DNA of 20,926 bases, taken from IMG/VR virus record IMGVR_UViG_3300033064_001703, positions 1 through 20,926 of that record; one strand, 5' to 3'. Source of the stretch: a virus. A model generated the notes under the pieces. The model saw nothing but the letters and a program-made list of their open reading frames with translations, searched no databases and was not told the origin of the DNA. Position 1 is the first letter of the stretch, and every line of letters starts with the position of its first letter. Shown one piece after another: positions 1 through 8,443 of this stretch. The translations under genes and the position numbers were made by a program.

Positions 1-1129
1 CTCCACTAGCAGACCCTTTGTCGCTGATCTGTGAGGACGCGATTGTTATAGATGCCTGATGCTGAGTAACGTTAGATGAAGCAATAAGGGCATCAGCAAA
101 AGTACCTGATGTTATTTCACTACTAGCGTGGTTATGAGCAGATGGTGCAAATGTTGATGGAACGCTAGTGAGTTGACTCCAAGGAACGGTTCCAGTTGCT
201 AATGCACCAGTAACATCAGTAGAAAGGTCAACGGCATTGCGCGTGAGTACCTGTCCTACCAACGTGATATAGTCGGGAGTACCCGCAAGCGTAACACCTG
301 TCGAGTTATCTGTACCTACTGGATCAAAGTCTACGCCCGATTCAACGTCAAGCAAAGTACGCATCGCCGCATAATCAGCAGCAGTAACTAAAGATTGTGC
401 ATTGGCAGATGGCGTAAGACCTGCCCACGTTGTCAGGTCGGCATCATACGCTTGAACGTTGACACCTATGTCAGCGTCAACTAAATAAGTAGCATCATAC
501 GCCTGAACGTTGACTCCAATGTCAGCGTCAACTAGATAGGTAGCGTCATAAGCCTGAACGTTCGTTCCAATGACAAGCCCAAGGGTTGTGGGCGTTACGT
601 TGCTATTTAGAAGGGTCGAAGTAGATGTGAGACCCGTACCACCGTTACCGGCAGGTAGCGTTCCTGTAACGTCCGTTGCAAGATCAATCAATCCCCTAGT
701 CAATACTTGTCCAACAAGCGTCAAGTAATCGGGAGTCCCTGCAAGAGATACGTTAGTAGAGTTGTCCGTTCCTGCCGCATCAACACCTAAAGACGTTCTA
801 GCCGTTGCGCCTGACTCAGCCACCCACGCCGTGCCGTTGCCAACAATAAAGTTACTGTCCGTCTTAGCAAGCGCAGCGATAGCATCTAGGTCAGCATCCC
901 AAGCCTGTACGTTTGTGCCAACGGTGAGCCCGTTGTCTAGCAATATCTCGGCCAAGATATTAGTCCACTGAATGAACGAAGGGACGCCGGCCACCATAAC
1001 AGGCATGGTGTTTGCGCTTGCAAGGGTGGTGACCTCTACGGACGGACTGGTTCCAGAAACAGATCCCCTGACGGCGGCAATCGCCTCGTCAATTTCGGTA
1101 TAGATAAAGTCGCTTTGTACAGCAGCCAT
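1..1129 (-). CDS. Phage tail fibre / receptor-binding-type protein, C-terminally cut by window edge
   Basis: Reading from an ATG at 1129 towards base 1 the frame stays open for 376 codons and leaves the window, so only the N-terminal part is seen. It shows the low-complexity style of phage tail fibres: two copies of a segment starting GTDNST and continuing through AGTPDY and LVGQVLTR to DVTG, a GNGGTG turn, tandem 17-residue repeats (NVQAYDATYLVDADIG), and a late SAHNHASSEITSGTFADA stretch. That HxH motif followed by a small-residue helix is typical of trimeric tail-fibre shafts. The start overlaps the stop of the upstream 63-residue gene as TAATG, so it is probably translated by coupling. 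Inferred role: host-surface binding at the tail tip. The receptor-binding end lies outside the window. Confidence 0.8.
   Translation of the reverse strand, partial: MAAVQSDFIYTEIDEAIAAVRGSVSGTSPSVEVTTLASANTMPVMVAGVPSFIQWTNILAEILLDNGLTVGTNVQAWDADLDAIAALAKTDSNFIVGNGTAWVAESGATARTSLGVDAAGTDNSTNVSLAGTPDYLTLVGQVLTRGLIDLATDVTGTLPAGNGGTGLTSTSTLLNSNVTPTTLGLVIGTNVQAYDATYLVDADIGVNVQAYDATYLVDADIGVNVQAYDADLTTWAGLTPSANAQSLVTAADYAAMRTLLDVESGVDFDPVGTDNSTGVTLAGTPDYITLVGQVLTRNAVDLSTDVTGALATGTVPWSQLTSVPSTFAPSAHNHASSEITSGTFADALIASSNVTQHQASITIASSQISDKGSASG
441..575 (-). repeat. 51-bp tandem repeat inside the tail-fibre gene
   Basis: Two adjacent 51-bp units begin at 441 and 492 and a partial third at 543 (GCATCATACG, GCATCATACG, GCGTCATAAG on the plus strand). 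Each full unit encodes a 17-residue repeat, NVQAYDATYLVDADIG plus Val. The first two units differ at only a few bases, which suggests recent duplication or gene conversion. Confidence 0.85.
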
Positions 1130-1320
1130 TAGACAATCCTCACGTAGATTCTATTCCCATTGGCGTCATAGATAGGATCGTTATTAACGTCGTTCCAACC
1201 CACGAGAGCAGATGTGCTCAAGGAGCCGTCGCTCGTTTGCTGTGTGACACTCGCATCACTCGTCTGCTGCGTAAGTGATGCGTTTGCCGTAATGTTGGTA
1301 CCCTTCTGAGCATGACTCAT
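1129..1320 (-). CDS. Small hypothetical protein between tail-fibre module genes
   Basis: A 63-residue protein with no family I recognise. Its N-terminal half contains a short internal duplication (SLTQQTSDA then SVTQQTSDG), and its C-terminus is polar and ends YDANGNRIYVRIV. Both ends are TAATG overlaps: its ATG overlaps the stop of the 102-residue gene upstream, and its stop overlaps the ATG of the tail fibre. No Shine-Dalgarno site is needed if translation is coupled. The position suggests a small virion or tail-assembly component made in step with the fibre. That is inference from context only. A tail-fibre chaperone or a particle-surface peptide are both possible. Confidence 0.65.
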   Translation of the reverse strand: MSHAQKGTNITANASLTQQTSDASVTQQTSDGSLSTSALVGWNDVNNDPIYDANGNRIYVRIV

Positions 1321-1628
1321 TACGATCTCCGTTTACGAATGTAGTAATGTCCGTCCGTGTCGTTCGGCATAAGCGTCTCCGTCGGGCTCTTGCACTGGAT
1401 CTCCCACGTTATACCCGCCGTTATTCCACTAGAATCTGCCACGATCTGTCGCTGCGTTCCAGCTGCTGCGCCGGCCACGGTACCTAGCTCCACGGTCGTC
1501 TCTCCAGGAGACAGCGCGTACGCCGTGATCGTTTCATTCAACGTACTTGGCGTAGGACTAGCAATCGTGATAGTCCACGTTCCCGTGTTGGGTACATAGT
1601 CGTACGAATATGTTTCAGGTACTGGCAT
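1320..1628 (-). CDS. Hypothetical beta-rich protein in the tail module
   Basis: A 102-residue protein rich in Thr, Ser, Ala and Gly with alternating beta-type segments (TWTITIASPTPS, TTVELGTVAG, ITWEIQCKSP) and a basic end (YYIRKRRS). I do not recognise a family. The pattern would fit a small immunoglobulin-like or jelly-roll virion domain, but no diagnostic motif is visible. It is coupled at both ends by TAATG to the 517-residue carbohydrate-binding-like gene upstream and the 63-residue gene downstream, and its ATG has no clear ribosome-binding site of its own. Context points to a tail or capsid-surface accessory protein. Confidence 0.65.
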   Translation of the reverse strand: MPVPETYSYDYVPNTGTWTITIASPTPSTLNETITAYALSPGETTVELGTVAGAAAGTQRQIVADSSGITAGITWEIQCKSPTETLMPNDTDGHYYIRKRRS

Positions 1629-3181
1629 TAGATATAATATCCCAGCGCAACGCCGGTCTTGATATCAACGGTTGTAAAGCGTCCGCGATGGCTTTCGCCT
1701 TCAAGAATGCGGTCATCGACCAGTGGTATGTCGCCAATCGATGCAACGCAGGTACCCGCGTAAACAGTGTTGCCGTTGAGCGCTACTATCTCAATAAACT
1801 CTGCCACGTCCGTGTAAAGGATCAATAGCTTCCAGTTCGTCGACCACGACCCACCGACTCCGGGTTCAGTTGCGGCACTTCCTGAATGAGCTAATATACA
1901 GATGTAATCTGATCCTCCGTTTGAAGCATAATCTCCGATGGCATACACGGCTGCAACCTTGATGGACACATCATCGACAACCCCAACAAAAGTGGAAGAT
2001 GCTCTAATGTCGATGTCTGTCCCCGCACCTGCCGTGATGGTTTCGTCAAAAGTAGCTACCGTAGATCGATCGGTACCCTCCGTATCACCCACGACAGGCG
2101 TAACAACACCTGCTGATCTAGCCGTAACCTTGAAGTTCACGTTGTAGTCCGTGGAAGTAACCGCCGTCACGTTCTGTGTTAAGTCAGCGTCAGCGCCCTG
2201 CGTACCGTCAGAAGCAGCTCCACCAACAATCGTCCAGCCTGTGCCTTTTGTCCAAGTTGCGTCAGTTGTCATACCACCATTCACAACTAGGTCAACGCCT
2301 AGTGTTACAAGTTTCACGGTCACGTTGTCAATGTTACCAACAAAGTCAAGGTCAGCGCGAATATCAATATCCGTTCCAGCGCCAGCGATGATATACTCAG
2401 TGAATGTACCGTTGGCAGCACGGTCTGTACCCTCGGTGTCGCCCACGACGGCGGTCACATTCCCCGCCGAGTAGCCTGAAACAGTAAATACAACTTGATA
2501 AATAGAACTTGTAACGGCCGTGATATCCTGCGTGAGATCCGAATCAGCAACTTGTGTACCATCACTTGATGCTACCCCCGCCGCAATCGTCCATCCAGTA
2601 CCCTTTGTCCAATCCGTGTCGGCAGCCATGGCCCCGTTGGTCACAAGGTCACTGCCGGGAGTTGCCAACTTAGCAGTAACTGTATCAACACGGCCAACAA
2701 AGTCTGCGTCGGCTCGGATATCAATGTCCGTCCCCGCACCACAGGTAATGTATTCCGTGAACGTGGCGTTCGAGGCGCGATCGGTACCTTCTTGGTCGCC
2801 AATCACCATCGTCACGTTTCCAGCCGAATATGCCGCAACAGTAAATACAGTCTGGTAAATAGAGCTAGGAACAGCAGAGATGTCTTGTGTCAAGTCAGCA
2901 TCCGCAGCCTGAGTGCCATCACTTGCCGTATAACTCTCCGGCCCAATTGTCCAGCCTGTGCCCTTCGTCCAGCTTGCATCAGTGGTGAAAGCGCCATTCG
3001 TAGCCAGCTCTGCGCCCGTGGTTTTAGACCACGCCGCAACGGTGGTAGTAGCGCCGCTACCAGCACTAGCCTTGTCTGCCACATGGGAGATGGCCGTGGC
3101 GAGGCGCTTATAGCCAAGGGCCCCGCGAGATGCGTTGAGCGCCTCAGTCATTGTAAGTTGGTTCAATCCGTTATCAGCCAT
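1628..3181 (-). CDS. Virion protein with three carbohydrate-binding-like repeats
   Basis: A 517-residue protein. After about 55 N-terminal residues come three consecutive repeats of about 120 residues (roughly 56-174, 176-294 and 295-410). Each opens with (A/V)TNG.(F/M)..D..WTKGTGWTI and contains ASDGTQ, ADLTQ, SAGNVT-like, GD.EGTDR and AGTDIDIRA. The N-G-x-F/M...W-T opening followed by a beta sandwich is characteristic of carbohydrate-binding modules of the CBM4/9-like type found in phage structural proteins. Residues 411-453 (IGDYASNGGSDYICILAHSG and the following EPG..GSWST.WKLL) resemble the small aromatic carbohydrate-binding motif of many tail proteins. Likely role: binding a host or environmental polysaccharide from the virion surface. 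ATG at 3181 follows a weak AGGT site, and the stop overlaps the next ATG (TAATG). The fold is inferred. Confidence 0.7.
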   Translation of the reverse strand: MADNGLNQLTMTEALNASRGALGYKRLATAISHVADKASAGSGATTTVAAWSKTTGAELATNGAFTTDASWTKGTGWTIGPESYTASDGTQAADADLTQDISAVPSSIYQTVFTVAAYSAGNVTMVIGDQEGTDRASNATFTEYITCGAGTDIDIRADADFVGRVDTVTAKLATPGSDLVTNGAMAADTDWTKGTGWTIAAGVASSDGTQVADSDLTQDITAVTSSIYQVVFTVSGYSAGNVTAVVGDTEGTDRAANGTFTEYIIAGAGTDIDIRADLDFVGNIDNVTVKLVTLGVDLVVNGGMTTDATWTKGTGWTIVGGAASDGTQGADADLTQNVTAVTSTDYNVNFKVTARSAGVVTPVVGDTEGTDRSTVATFDETITAGAGTDIDIRASSTFVGVVDDVSIKVAAVYAIGDYASNGGSDYICILAHSGSAATEPGVGGSWSTNWKLLILYTDVAEFIEIVALNGNTVYAGTCVASIGDIPLVDDRILEGESHRGRFTTVDIKTGVALGYYI

Positions 3182-3189
3182 GGTCTTAC

Positions 3190-5346
3190 CTAATAGTCTA
3201 CGTGTCTAACATTGATTGGACGATGGCGGCGGAATGCCACCTCGTACGAAGCTTTAGCCGCTAGATACAGCCTACCCACGCGGTCGCGGTCCATGGCATA
3301 CATCTTCAGCTTCTCTGATCTAGTGTCCCTGTCGGCCACCTGTTGGTCCAAGACGGCCCTAACTTGGGATGCGTAGGACTGAACGTCTTGCGCATGCTTC
3401 TGAAGAACAGCTTGCTGGTCAGAGATGGCCGCCTCTAGGGTGCGAGCCTCATTCTGAACAGCTACATTTGTTGACTGGGAGGCTGTTTGATTGGCTTCCT
3501 CGCGGGCAATCTGTGCAGCCAAGGCGTTCCTGCCTACACCAGCATTAAATATGGAGAGGTCCTCCTCAAACGCAGCCCGGGCGTTGGCCACCGAGGCTTG
3601 GTATCTGGCCACGTCGCCGGTAATGTCTACCTCCTGTAACCGAATAGAAAGTTCGATCTTTCGAACGTACTGCTGAATAACAGCCTCAACCTCGGCTTGG
3701 TACAGAGCGATCTTTCGCTGAAACAGGTCAAGCGTTAGTTGATAGTCAACGACCAGCGCCTCGAGCGTCTTAGCTTCGTTCTGAATGCCCACATCCGTGG
3801 AGGCCCGCATGTCAGCGAGTGCTTCTTGGGCCGTGATCTGTGCTTGTTGAATCTTATGCTGCGCATCTGTCTGATAGGCAGCGAGCTCCTTGTTGAACTC
3901 ATTCAGCTCGCTCTGGATGTCTAACCCGTACTGCTGGGTATACTCGCGCTGCTGCGCAATCCAAGGATCGAACGCCTTCCTGAAGGCAGCCTCGTACTCC
4001 TGAACCTGTGCTTGGGTGTCAGCGACGTAAAGCGCAATATCCTTATCAAACTTAGCGAGAACGCGGTCATAGTTGGCAACGGCAGCCGATAACGTCTGTG
4101 CTTCATTTTGAATGGCTACATCCGTAGACGCCCTCATATTGGCCAAAGCTTCCTGAGCGGTGATCCTTGCCTGTTCGATCTTGTGTTGAGCGTCTGTCTG
4201 ATAGACGGACAACTCTTTCTGATATTCGTTTAACTCGTCCTGCACGAGTAGGTGAGAAGCTTGTATCTCAACACCCGCCTTGCGCATAGTCTCGGCCATC
4301 ATCTCTGGATCTTCTGCGGCAGATCCGTCGAAGTAAGTGTCCCAGTCCGTGTAGGCAGGGGCGGCGGCGCCCTTCGTGTACGCGGGAGGGGTGCCGAGCG
4401 CAGCTACCGTAGTAGCGGCAGTAGTCGCGGCAGTCGAGTCAGAAAACGCAATACTAGGCGCGGCCGGCGTGGTAGGCAGGGGATTGGCCGTTACACCGTC
4501 GAGCTTGGTTTCTAGGTCCAAAGTCGGGAATGTAGGTAGCGAAAGGCTCCCTCCAAACGATGGCTTCGTATATGTAGGGGCGGTTCCTAATGCAGCAACT
4601 GTGGTCGCAGCGGCCGTAGCAGCCGTAGCGTCGACGTACGCAATGACAGGATCGCTTGGAGCCGTTGGCGCGGTAAGCGCCGTGACGCCATCCACCTTCT
4701 TGGTCAGGTCGAGCGTGCCTACTGTGGGCGACGTTGTTCTAGTGGCCAGTGTCGGCGGAGTGTAGACAGGGGACGTAGGCAGGGCCGCGACGCTAATGGC
4801 TCCGGGTGCCGTGGCCGTAGCGTCTATGTAGGCAATACTAGGAGCAGAGGGCGTGGTGGGCGCCGTAGGTAGCGTAACCGTCTCCACCACATGCTGCGTA
4901 ATTTTTGTCATCAGGTGCTGAAGCGTCTTCTCTGTAGAGCGCAGCACGAATAGGTTCATCAACCCTTCCGGAACATTAGTTACGGTGATTGACGATAGTT
5001 TAATAGTCGGCACGAGAGCCGCCAAGATGGTACCACCATCGGGGATGACATAGGTCAAGCCCCCGATGGAGTACACACCCGGGTTAGCGTCGGTAATTCT
5101 CGTATTGGTACGGTACGATGGAGATAGGTAGCCAGCTTTCTGGAGCACTTTACGGGCTTCGATAAAACGATAATTCGTTAAATTGACGCCCGTTCCGCTA
5201 TCCGTGAGCTCTACCCATAGCTGATTCAGCGCGTCTATATCCACGTCGGATATGACTTCGTTCACTGAGTCAAGCAATAATTGGTAGACAGGTGTGGTTT
5301 CCCACAGCTCGCCGGTCCAAACCTCTATGCGTTCCTGTACGGTCAT
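3190..5346 (-). CDS. Large virion structural protein with proline-rich repeats and long coiled coil
   Basis: A 718-residue protein with three visible parts. Residues 1-157 are mixed and probably globular. Residues 158-330 are Pro/Ala/Thr-rich with a three-fold repeat (P..P..PSIAY.DATA..., VAALGT.P.YTKP). From about 360 to 700 it is strongly predicted to be coiled coil, rich in Ala, Gln, Glu and Tyr. Inside the coil a 50-residue block at 370-419 is repeated at 479-528 (ELNE..KEL..YQTDAQHKI then TAQEALA.MRASTDV), with a shorter related copy at about 624-650 (STNVAVQNEARTLEAA). I do not recognise a named family. It lies between the head genes and the tail-fibre genes, which fits a head-tail joining, tail-tube or ejected internal protein. 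The ATG overlaps the upstream stop (TAATG). Confidence 0.7.
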   Translation of the reverse strand: MTVQERIEVWTGELWETTPVYQLLLDSVNEVISDVDIDALNQLWVELTDSGTGVNLTNYRFIEARKVLQKAGYLSPSYRTNTRITDANPGVYSIGGLTYVIPDGGTILAALVPTIKLSSITVTNVPEGLMNLFVLRSTEKTLQHLMTKITQHVVETVTLPTAPTTPSAPSIAYIDATATAPGAISVAALPTSPVYTPPTLATRTTSPTVGTLDLTKKVDGVTALTAPTAPSDPVIAYVDATAATAAATTVAALGTAPTYTKPSFGGSLSLPTFPTLDLETKLDGVTANPLPTTPAAPSIAFSDSTAATTAATTVAALGTPPAYTKGAAAPAYTDWDTYFDGSAAEDPEMMAETMRKAGVEIQASHLLVQDELNEYQKELSVYQTDAQHKIEQARITAQEALANMRASTDVAIQNEAQTLSAAVANYDRVLAKFDKDIALYVADTQAQVQEYEAAFRKAFDPWIAQQREYTQQYGLDIQSELNEFNKELAAYQTDAQHKIQQAQITAQEALADMRASTDVGIQNEAKTLEALVVDYQLTLDLFQRKIALYQAEVEAVIQQYVRKIELSIRLQEVDITGDVARYQASVANARAAFEEDLSIFNAGVGRNALAAQIAREEANQTASQSTNVAVQNEARTLEAAISDQQAVLQKHAQDVQSYASQVRAVLDQQVADRDTRSEKLKMYAMDRDRVGRLYLAAKASYEVAFRRHRPINVRHVDY

Positions 5347-5582
5347 TACTTTTTACGTGATGTCGCCTTTTTAGGAGCAACGGTTTCTTCTGCAGAAGCT
5401 ACAGGTTCCTCAACTGCGGGTGCCGGTTTTGGCGGTGCCGGAGTTGGTGACAACCCTAGCCTCCGCTCAAGTTTAGAAACTCTCTCTTCGAGATCATTGT
5501 GGGCAGGAATGACCTTAGTCATAACAGCCTGAATGATGTCTCCGGGGGCATTACTAATTCCGGCGCGATTGATTGGTCCCAT
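5346..5582 (-). CDS. Small protein with short coiled coil and Pro/Ala/Lys tail
   Basis: A 78-residue hypothetical protein. Residues about 22-44 form a short heptad-like helix (DLEERVSKLERRLG). They are followed by a Pro/Ala/Glu linker and a basic end (APKKATSRKK). The start is well supported: a strong AAGGAGG Shine-Dalgarno site at 5588-5594 precedes ATG 5582 and overlaps the stop codon of the upstream 132-residue gene. Its own stop overlaps the ATG of the 718-residue gene (TAATG). This could be a small head-completion or assembly factor, but nothing in the sequence fixes the function. Confidence 0.7.
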   Translation of the reverse strand: MGPINRAGISNAPGDIIQAVMTKVIPAHNDLEERVSKLERRLGLSPTPAPPKPAPAVEEPVASAEETVAPKKATSRKK

Positions 5583-5592
5583 ATTAACCTCC

Positions 5593-5991
5593 TTATACGG
5601 ATCCCATCACCTTGACAGCGATGGTGTTGGCTGACTCATCCGCGTCGGCGGTCCACGCCAAGTAGTAGAAAGCAGCCGGGTACGCATTGAGGTCGATCAA
5701 TCCTGCCACGGTTCCCGTAGCGGTGATGTCGGCCACAACGGCGTCCTTTAGAAGAAACTTAGTTCCGCCATCTGAACTAGCCCCGTAAAGAGCAATGTCC
5801 AGATTGGTGCCGGTCACTGCGCTCGCATTGAAGCTCGCGCTGATCCAGCGGTTGTTGTTGTCGAGATTCGGGCCAAAATCGTCGATCACAGTGGAGTAGC
5901 CAATCGTCGCGCTTGCGGGCAGCGTAAAGGTTTCTTCCAATAGTGTGATGTTCCGTTTTTTTCCCGTCACTCCCGTTGATGTCCAAGACAT
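5593..5991 (-). CDS. Putative capsid-accessory (decoration-like) protein
   Basis: A 132-residue protein, Ser/Thr/Ala/Asp-rich and largely beta-type (ETFTLPASATIGYSTVIDDF, WISASFNASAVTGTNLDIAL, AFYYLAWTADADESANTIAV). It has no membrane segment or signal peptide. I do not recognise a family. It is the first gene after the major capsid gene, separated from it by a terminator-like hairpin. It has its own good AGGAGGT site just before ATG 5991. Phages often place small head decoration or cement proteins here, so that is my working call from position and composition. A start further upstream is ruled out by the hairpin and non-coding bases. Confidence 0.55.
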   Translation of the reverse strand: MSWTSTGVTGKKRNITLLEETFTLPASATIGYSTVIDDFGPNLDNNNRWISASFNASAVTGTNLDIALYGASSDGGTKFLLKDAVVADITATGTVAGLIDLNAYPAAFYYLAWTADADESANTIAVKVMGSV

Positions 5992-6009
5992 AGGTTTACC
6001 TCCTATGGT

Positions 6010-6055
6010 AAAAAACTAGACCGGCCCGGCAGGGCGTCATGCCCCACCGGGTGGT
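6010..6055 (-). terminator. Rho-independent terminator-like hairpin after the major capsid gene
   Basis: On the minus strand bases 6051-6025 form an 11-bp stem (CCCGGTGGGGC with GCCCTGCCGGG, two G-T wobbles) around a 5-base loop. An outer ACC/GGT pairing is possible. Six T residues (A-run at 6010-6015 on the plus strand) follow about eight bases later. It begins 8 bases beyond the capsid stop. It could terminate partially, trimming transcription of downstream genes relative to the capsid, or protect the 3' end of the capsid message. Confidence 0.7.
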
Positions 6056-6063
6056 CAATAGTA

Positions 6064-7413
6064 TTAGGTGAGTTTAATCCATGAGTGTGATTCCATCAGC
6101 GTCAGCTTAATGCCGGAGTAGGAAGAGTACTCGTCCTTGATCACTCGCGGATTGTCATCCGTCTTGATGTTGGTAGAGTAGCTGTCCTGCTCGTATCGCA
6201 CAAGCTCGGCGTTGTCGGGATCGATGACCAGCGCGTCGCTAGAGTACGGAGTACCACGAAGCAATGGGTCAGGGATCAGACGGAATGTTCCGTGCGGAGT
6301 ATCAACATACTGGTAGCGCAGACCGATACGGCTTTCCTGCGGCTCACCCATCTTGATCTCCATGCGAGTGTTGTTCAGCTTGGTTACAAGACCTTCAGAT
6401 CCGGCTTTCGCCATGAAGGTCATGAAGCCCGGGCCGCCATACACATCTTTGACTCCACCAGAGGCAGAGTACTGGAACACTTTTTCCATGATCTCAACGA
6501 AGTCGTTGTACGACATGGCGCTTTTGGCATGCGAGAACACGTTCTGTTGATCACCACTTGTGCGGCCGTAGCGGCGCAGAGCAGGGAAAATACCCATCGT
6601 GGTTCGAACGGTTTTGCCATTCGCGCCAGTCAGGTGATTAACGAACGTGGAGTCTGTTCCACCGCCAGCACCGTGAGCCACGCCACCAATACCGCCGGGG
6701 CGGTTGGCAAAGTAGTAAGCACGCGCTTGGTGAATCTTGTGCTCCTGCGCTTTCAGCTCGCGAAGACGAGCAAGTTCATCGCCGTCACCGCGCAAGGCGG
6801 CGGCCTGCAATGTCTTGCCAATCTCAACAGCGGTACGCTTGTTGTAGCAAGAGTTGAACACGACTTCGAGCTCGTCACTAGCCGCTTCTGGAGCAGTAGC
6901 TTCTTCTTCGTGGGCCGTGGTCAGGATGTAGAATTTGTCATCGTCTGCTAGGGCCGAAACATACTCACTGGCATGCTCTGGATTACCCGCAGAAACCAAC
7001 GTCACGTTAGTGGCACTGGTGACAGCCGTGATCATGACGGTGCCTTTGTAGGCGCCAGCAGAGGATCGAACCTCACACAGGGCGCCGAGGTAGGCAGACG
7101 ACATGGTTAACCCGGTAACACCATCGATGGTGACCGTGGTCGCGAGTGTATCTCCCGGTTCGCCGTTAGAGGCCCACGCTGGTGGGCTCGCGTCGTTCTG
7201 GGAGAAATACTGATACCTCCATCCTGCTCGGTGCTCGAAGAACTTAAAGTCTGGAGCGGGAAGCATCATGGAGTTGGGATTATACCGAGCCTGAACAGCA
7301 CTTAGGAAAGGCGTTACAGATGGGTATAAGGAGGCGAATTGTTGCGGTTGCGGATAGAAGTCTGTTCTATCCGTCCACAGCACGCCGGAAAATTGAAATA
7401 GCTTGGCAGCCAT
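6064..7413 (-). CDS. Major capsid protein (HK97-fold, probably SU10-like family)
   Basis: A 449-residue protein, a normal length for this role. It sits directly after the scaffold-like gene and before a terminator-like hairpin. The stretch TAVEIGKTLQAAALRGDGDE followed by LARLRELKAQEHKIHQARAYYFANRPGG resembles the long spine helix region of SU10-type (DUF5309-like) capsid proteins. The N-terminal half holds a beta-rich insert (GDTLATTVTIDGVTGLTMSS) that may be an added surface domain. The C-terminal part (HGTFRLIPDPLLRGTPYSSD) is beta-rich, as in the axial domain of HK97-fold proteins. No obvious prohead-protease site is visible. Role: forms the capsid shell. ATG 7413 has only a weak GAGA-type site. 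The family is assigned by pattern and gene order, not by a search. Confidence 0.8.
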   Translation of the reverse strand: MAAKLFQFSGVLWTDRTDFYPQPQQFASLYPSVTPFLSAVQARYNPNSMMLPAPDFKFFEHRAGWRYQYFSQNDASPPAWASNGEPGDTLATTVTIDGVTGLTMSSAYLGALCEVRSSAGAYKGTVMITAVTSATNVTLVSAGNPEHASEYVSALADDDKFYILTTAHEEEATAPEAASDELEVVFNSCYNKRTAVEIGKTLQAAALRGDGDELARLRELKAQEHKIHQARAYYFANRPGGIGGVAHGAGGGTDSTFVNHLTGANGKTVRTTMGIFPALRRYGRTSGDQQNVFSHAKSAMSYNDFVEIMEKVFQYSASGGVKDVYGGPGFMTFMAKAGSEGLVTKLNNTRMEIKMGEPQESRIGLRYQYVDTPHGTFRLIPDPLLRGTPYSSDALVIDPDNAELVRYEQDSYSTNIKTDDNPRVIKDEYSSYSGIKLTLMESHSWIKLT

Positions 7414-7427
7414 TGTTTATTCTCAGG

Positions 7428-8429
7428 TTAGATTGCGAAAGGATCAAGCCCTCGACTAACCGGTGCAACAAGGAAGCTATTGTTTTGAGGCGCAGGAGAA
7501 TTCATTCCACCGGACGACATCGCTGTCGGCGGCATACGGTTTGATTGTCTGTTCTGCGCCGCTACTTGAGCTTGCTGTTGTCGGACAGTGTCGGCACTTG
7601 GACGTTGGTTTGACATGTATGCGCGACCAGCTTCTTGCCAGTTGTCATATATGCCTAGACCACGTTCATGTATGAGATGAACAAACTTCGACGCATCTGC
7701 CGGAGCCATACCCAGTGTGAACTGAGCCTCCTGCACGGCGGAGTTTATTTGCTGTTGTTGCTGAGACATCTGTGTGGTCTGCTGCTGACTCTGACGCAAG
7801 GCATTTATCTCCTGCATAAGAGTCTGGTTCTGCTGAACCAACTGCGGCAAAGCGCCCACGGTTTGTCTTAGCCATTCTTCTCCCTCTGGTGAGTAGAGAT
7901 CGTCGGGGGCCGGCGATAGGTTAACCGATTCCGCAACCGGTGCCTGTGGCGTTTGCCCATTTTGTGGCTGCTGCTGCGACCCGCTCCATCGGGCCGATAA
8001 GTAGGATAAAGCTTCGGGGTCACTCATCAATTCCGACACAATAGGTCGGAATGATCTGAACTCCTCCAAGTCACTGGCATTCTGGGTGTTAAGCGTGTCG
8101 TACTTGCTTTGCCAGTATTTGGAGGCGGCGTAGGCGTGCTCTGCGCTCAAGTGCTCAGGCAAGTCCGCCGGCTCATAAGGAAGCCCCTCGGCCGAAGGCT
8201 CTGCCCCCCGCTCGGATGCAGCAGCCGGGTGTTCACCTGAATTGGTGAAGCCCTTATCGTCTGCAGGGGGTAGAGTAGCGCGTTGTCTAGGTTGACCCTC
8301 AACCACTGGCGAAGCGTCAATCATCTGCTCCTTCGTGGTTGGGGATGCCGGACTTGGCGAACTCAAGAAGTCCACAGGGGCGTCGCCGTCTGTGGAAGAA
8401 TTGTTGCTGTATGGATCGAATGTTGGCAT
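7428..8429 (-). CDS. Putative capsid scaffolding protein
   Basis: A 333-residue hydrophilic protein placed between portal and capsid genes, where tailed phages encode their scaffold. It has a disordered Pro/Ser/Ala-rich N-terminus (1-90) and a helical middle with SDPEALSYL at about 136-144. A Gln-rich coiled-coil segment follows at about 195-240 (QLVQQNQTLMQEINALRQSQ, then a run of Q). The rest is low-complexity and Gln/Asn-rich and ends SRGLDPFAI. There are no catalytic Ser-protease motifs, so it looks like a pure scaffold rather than a protease-scaffold fusion. It starts 14 bases after the portal stop, without a strong Shine-Dalgarno site. Role by inference: guides procapsid assembly and is then released. 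Confidence 0.7.
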   Translation of the reverse strand: MPTFDPYSNNSSTDGDAPVDFLSSPSPASPTTKEQMIDASPVVEGQPRQRATLPPADDKGFTNSGEHPAAASERGAEPSAEGLPYEPADLPEHLSAEHAYAASKYWQSKYDTLNTQNASDLEEFRSFRPIVSELMSDPEALSYLSARWSGSQQQPQNGQTPQAPVAESVNLSPAPDDLYSPEGEEWLRQTVGALPQLVQQNQTLMQEINALRQSQQQTTQMSQQQQQINSAVQEAQFTLGMAPADASKFVHLIHERGLGIYDNWQEAGRAYMSNQRPSADTVRQQQAQVAAQNRQSNRMPPTAMSSGGMNSPAPQNNSFLVAPVSRGLDPFAI

Positions 8430-8443
8430 GGTAGTCTTGCTGC

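Noticed and set aside
6292-6951. 219-codon open frame on the plus strand
   Set aside because: It lies entirely antisense to the major capsid gene, has no ribosome-binding site or recognisable domain, and its composition mirrors the capsid codons.
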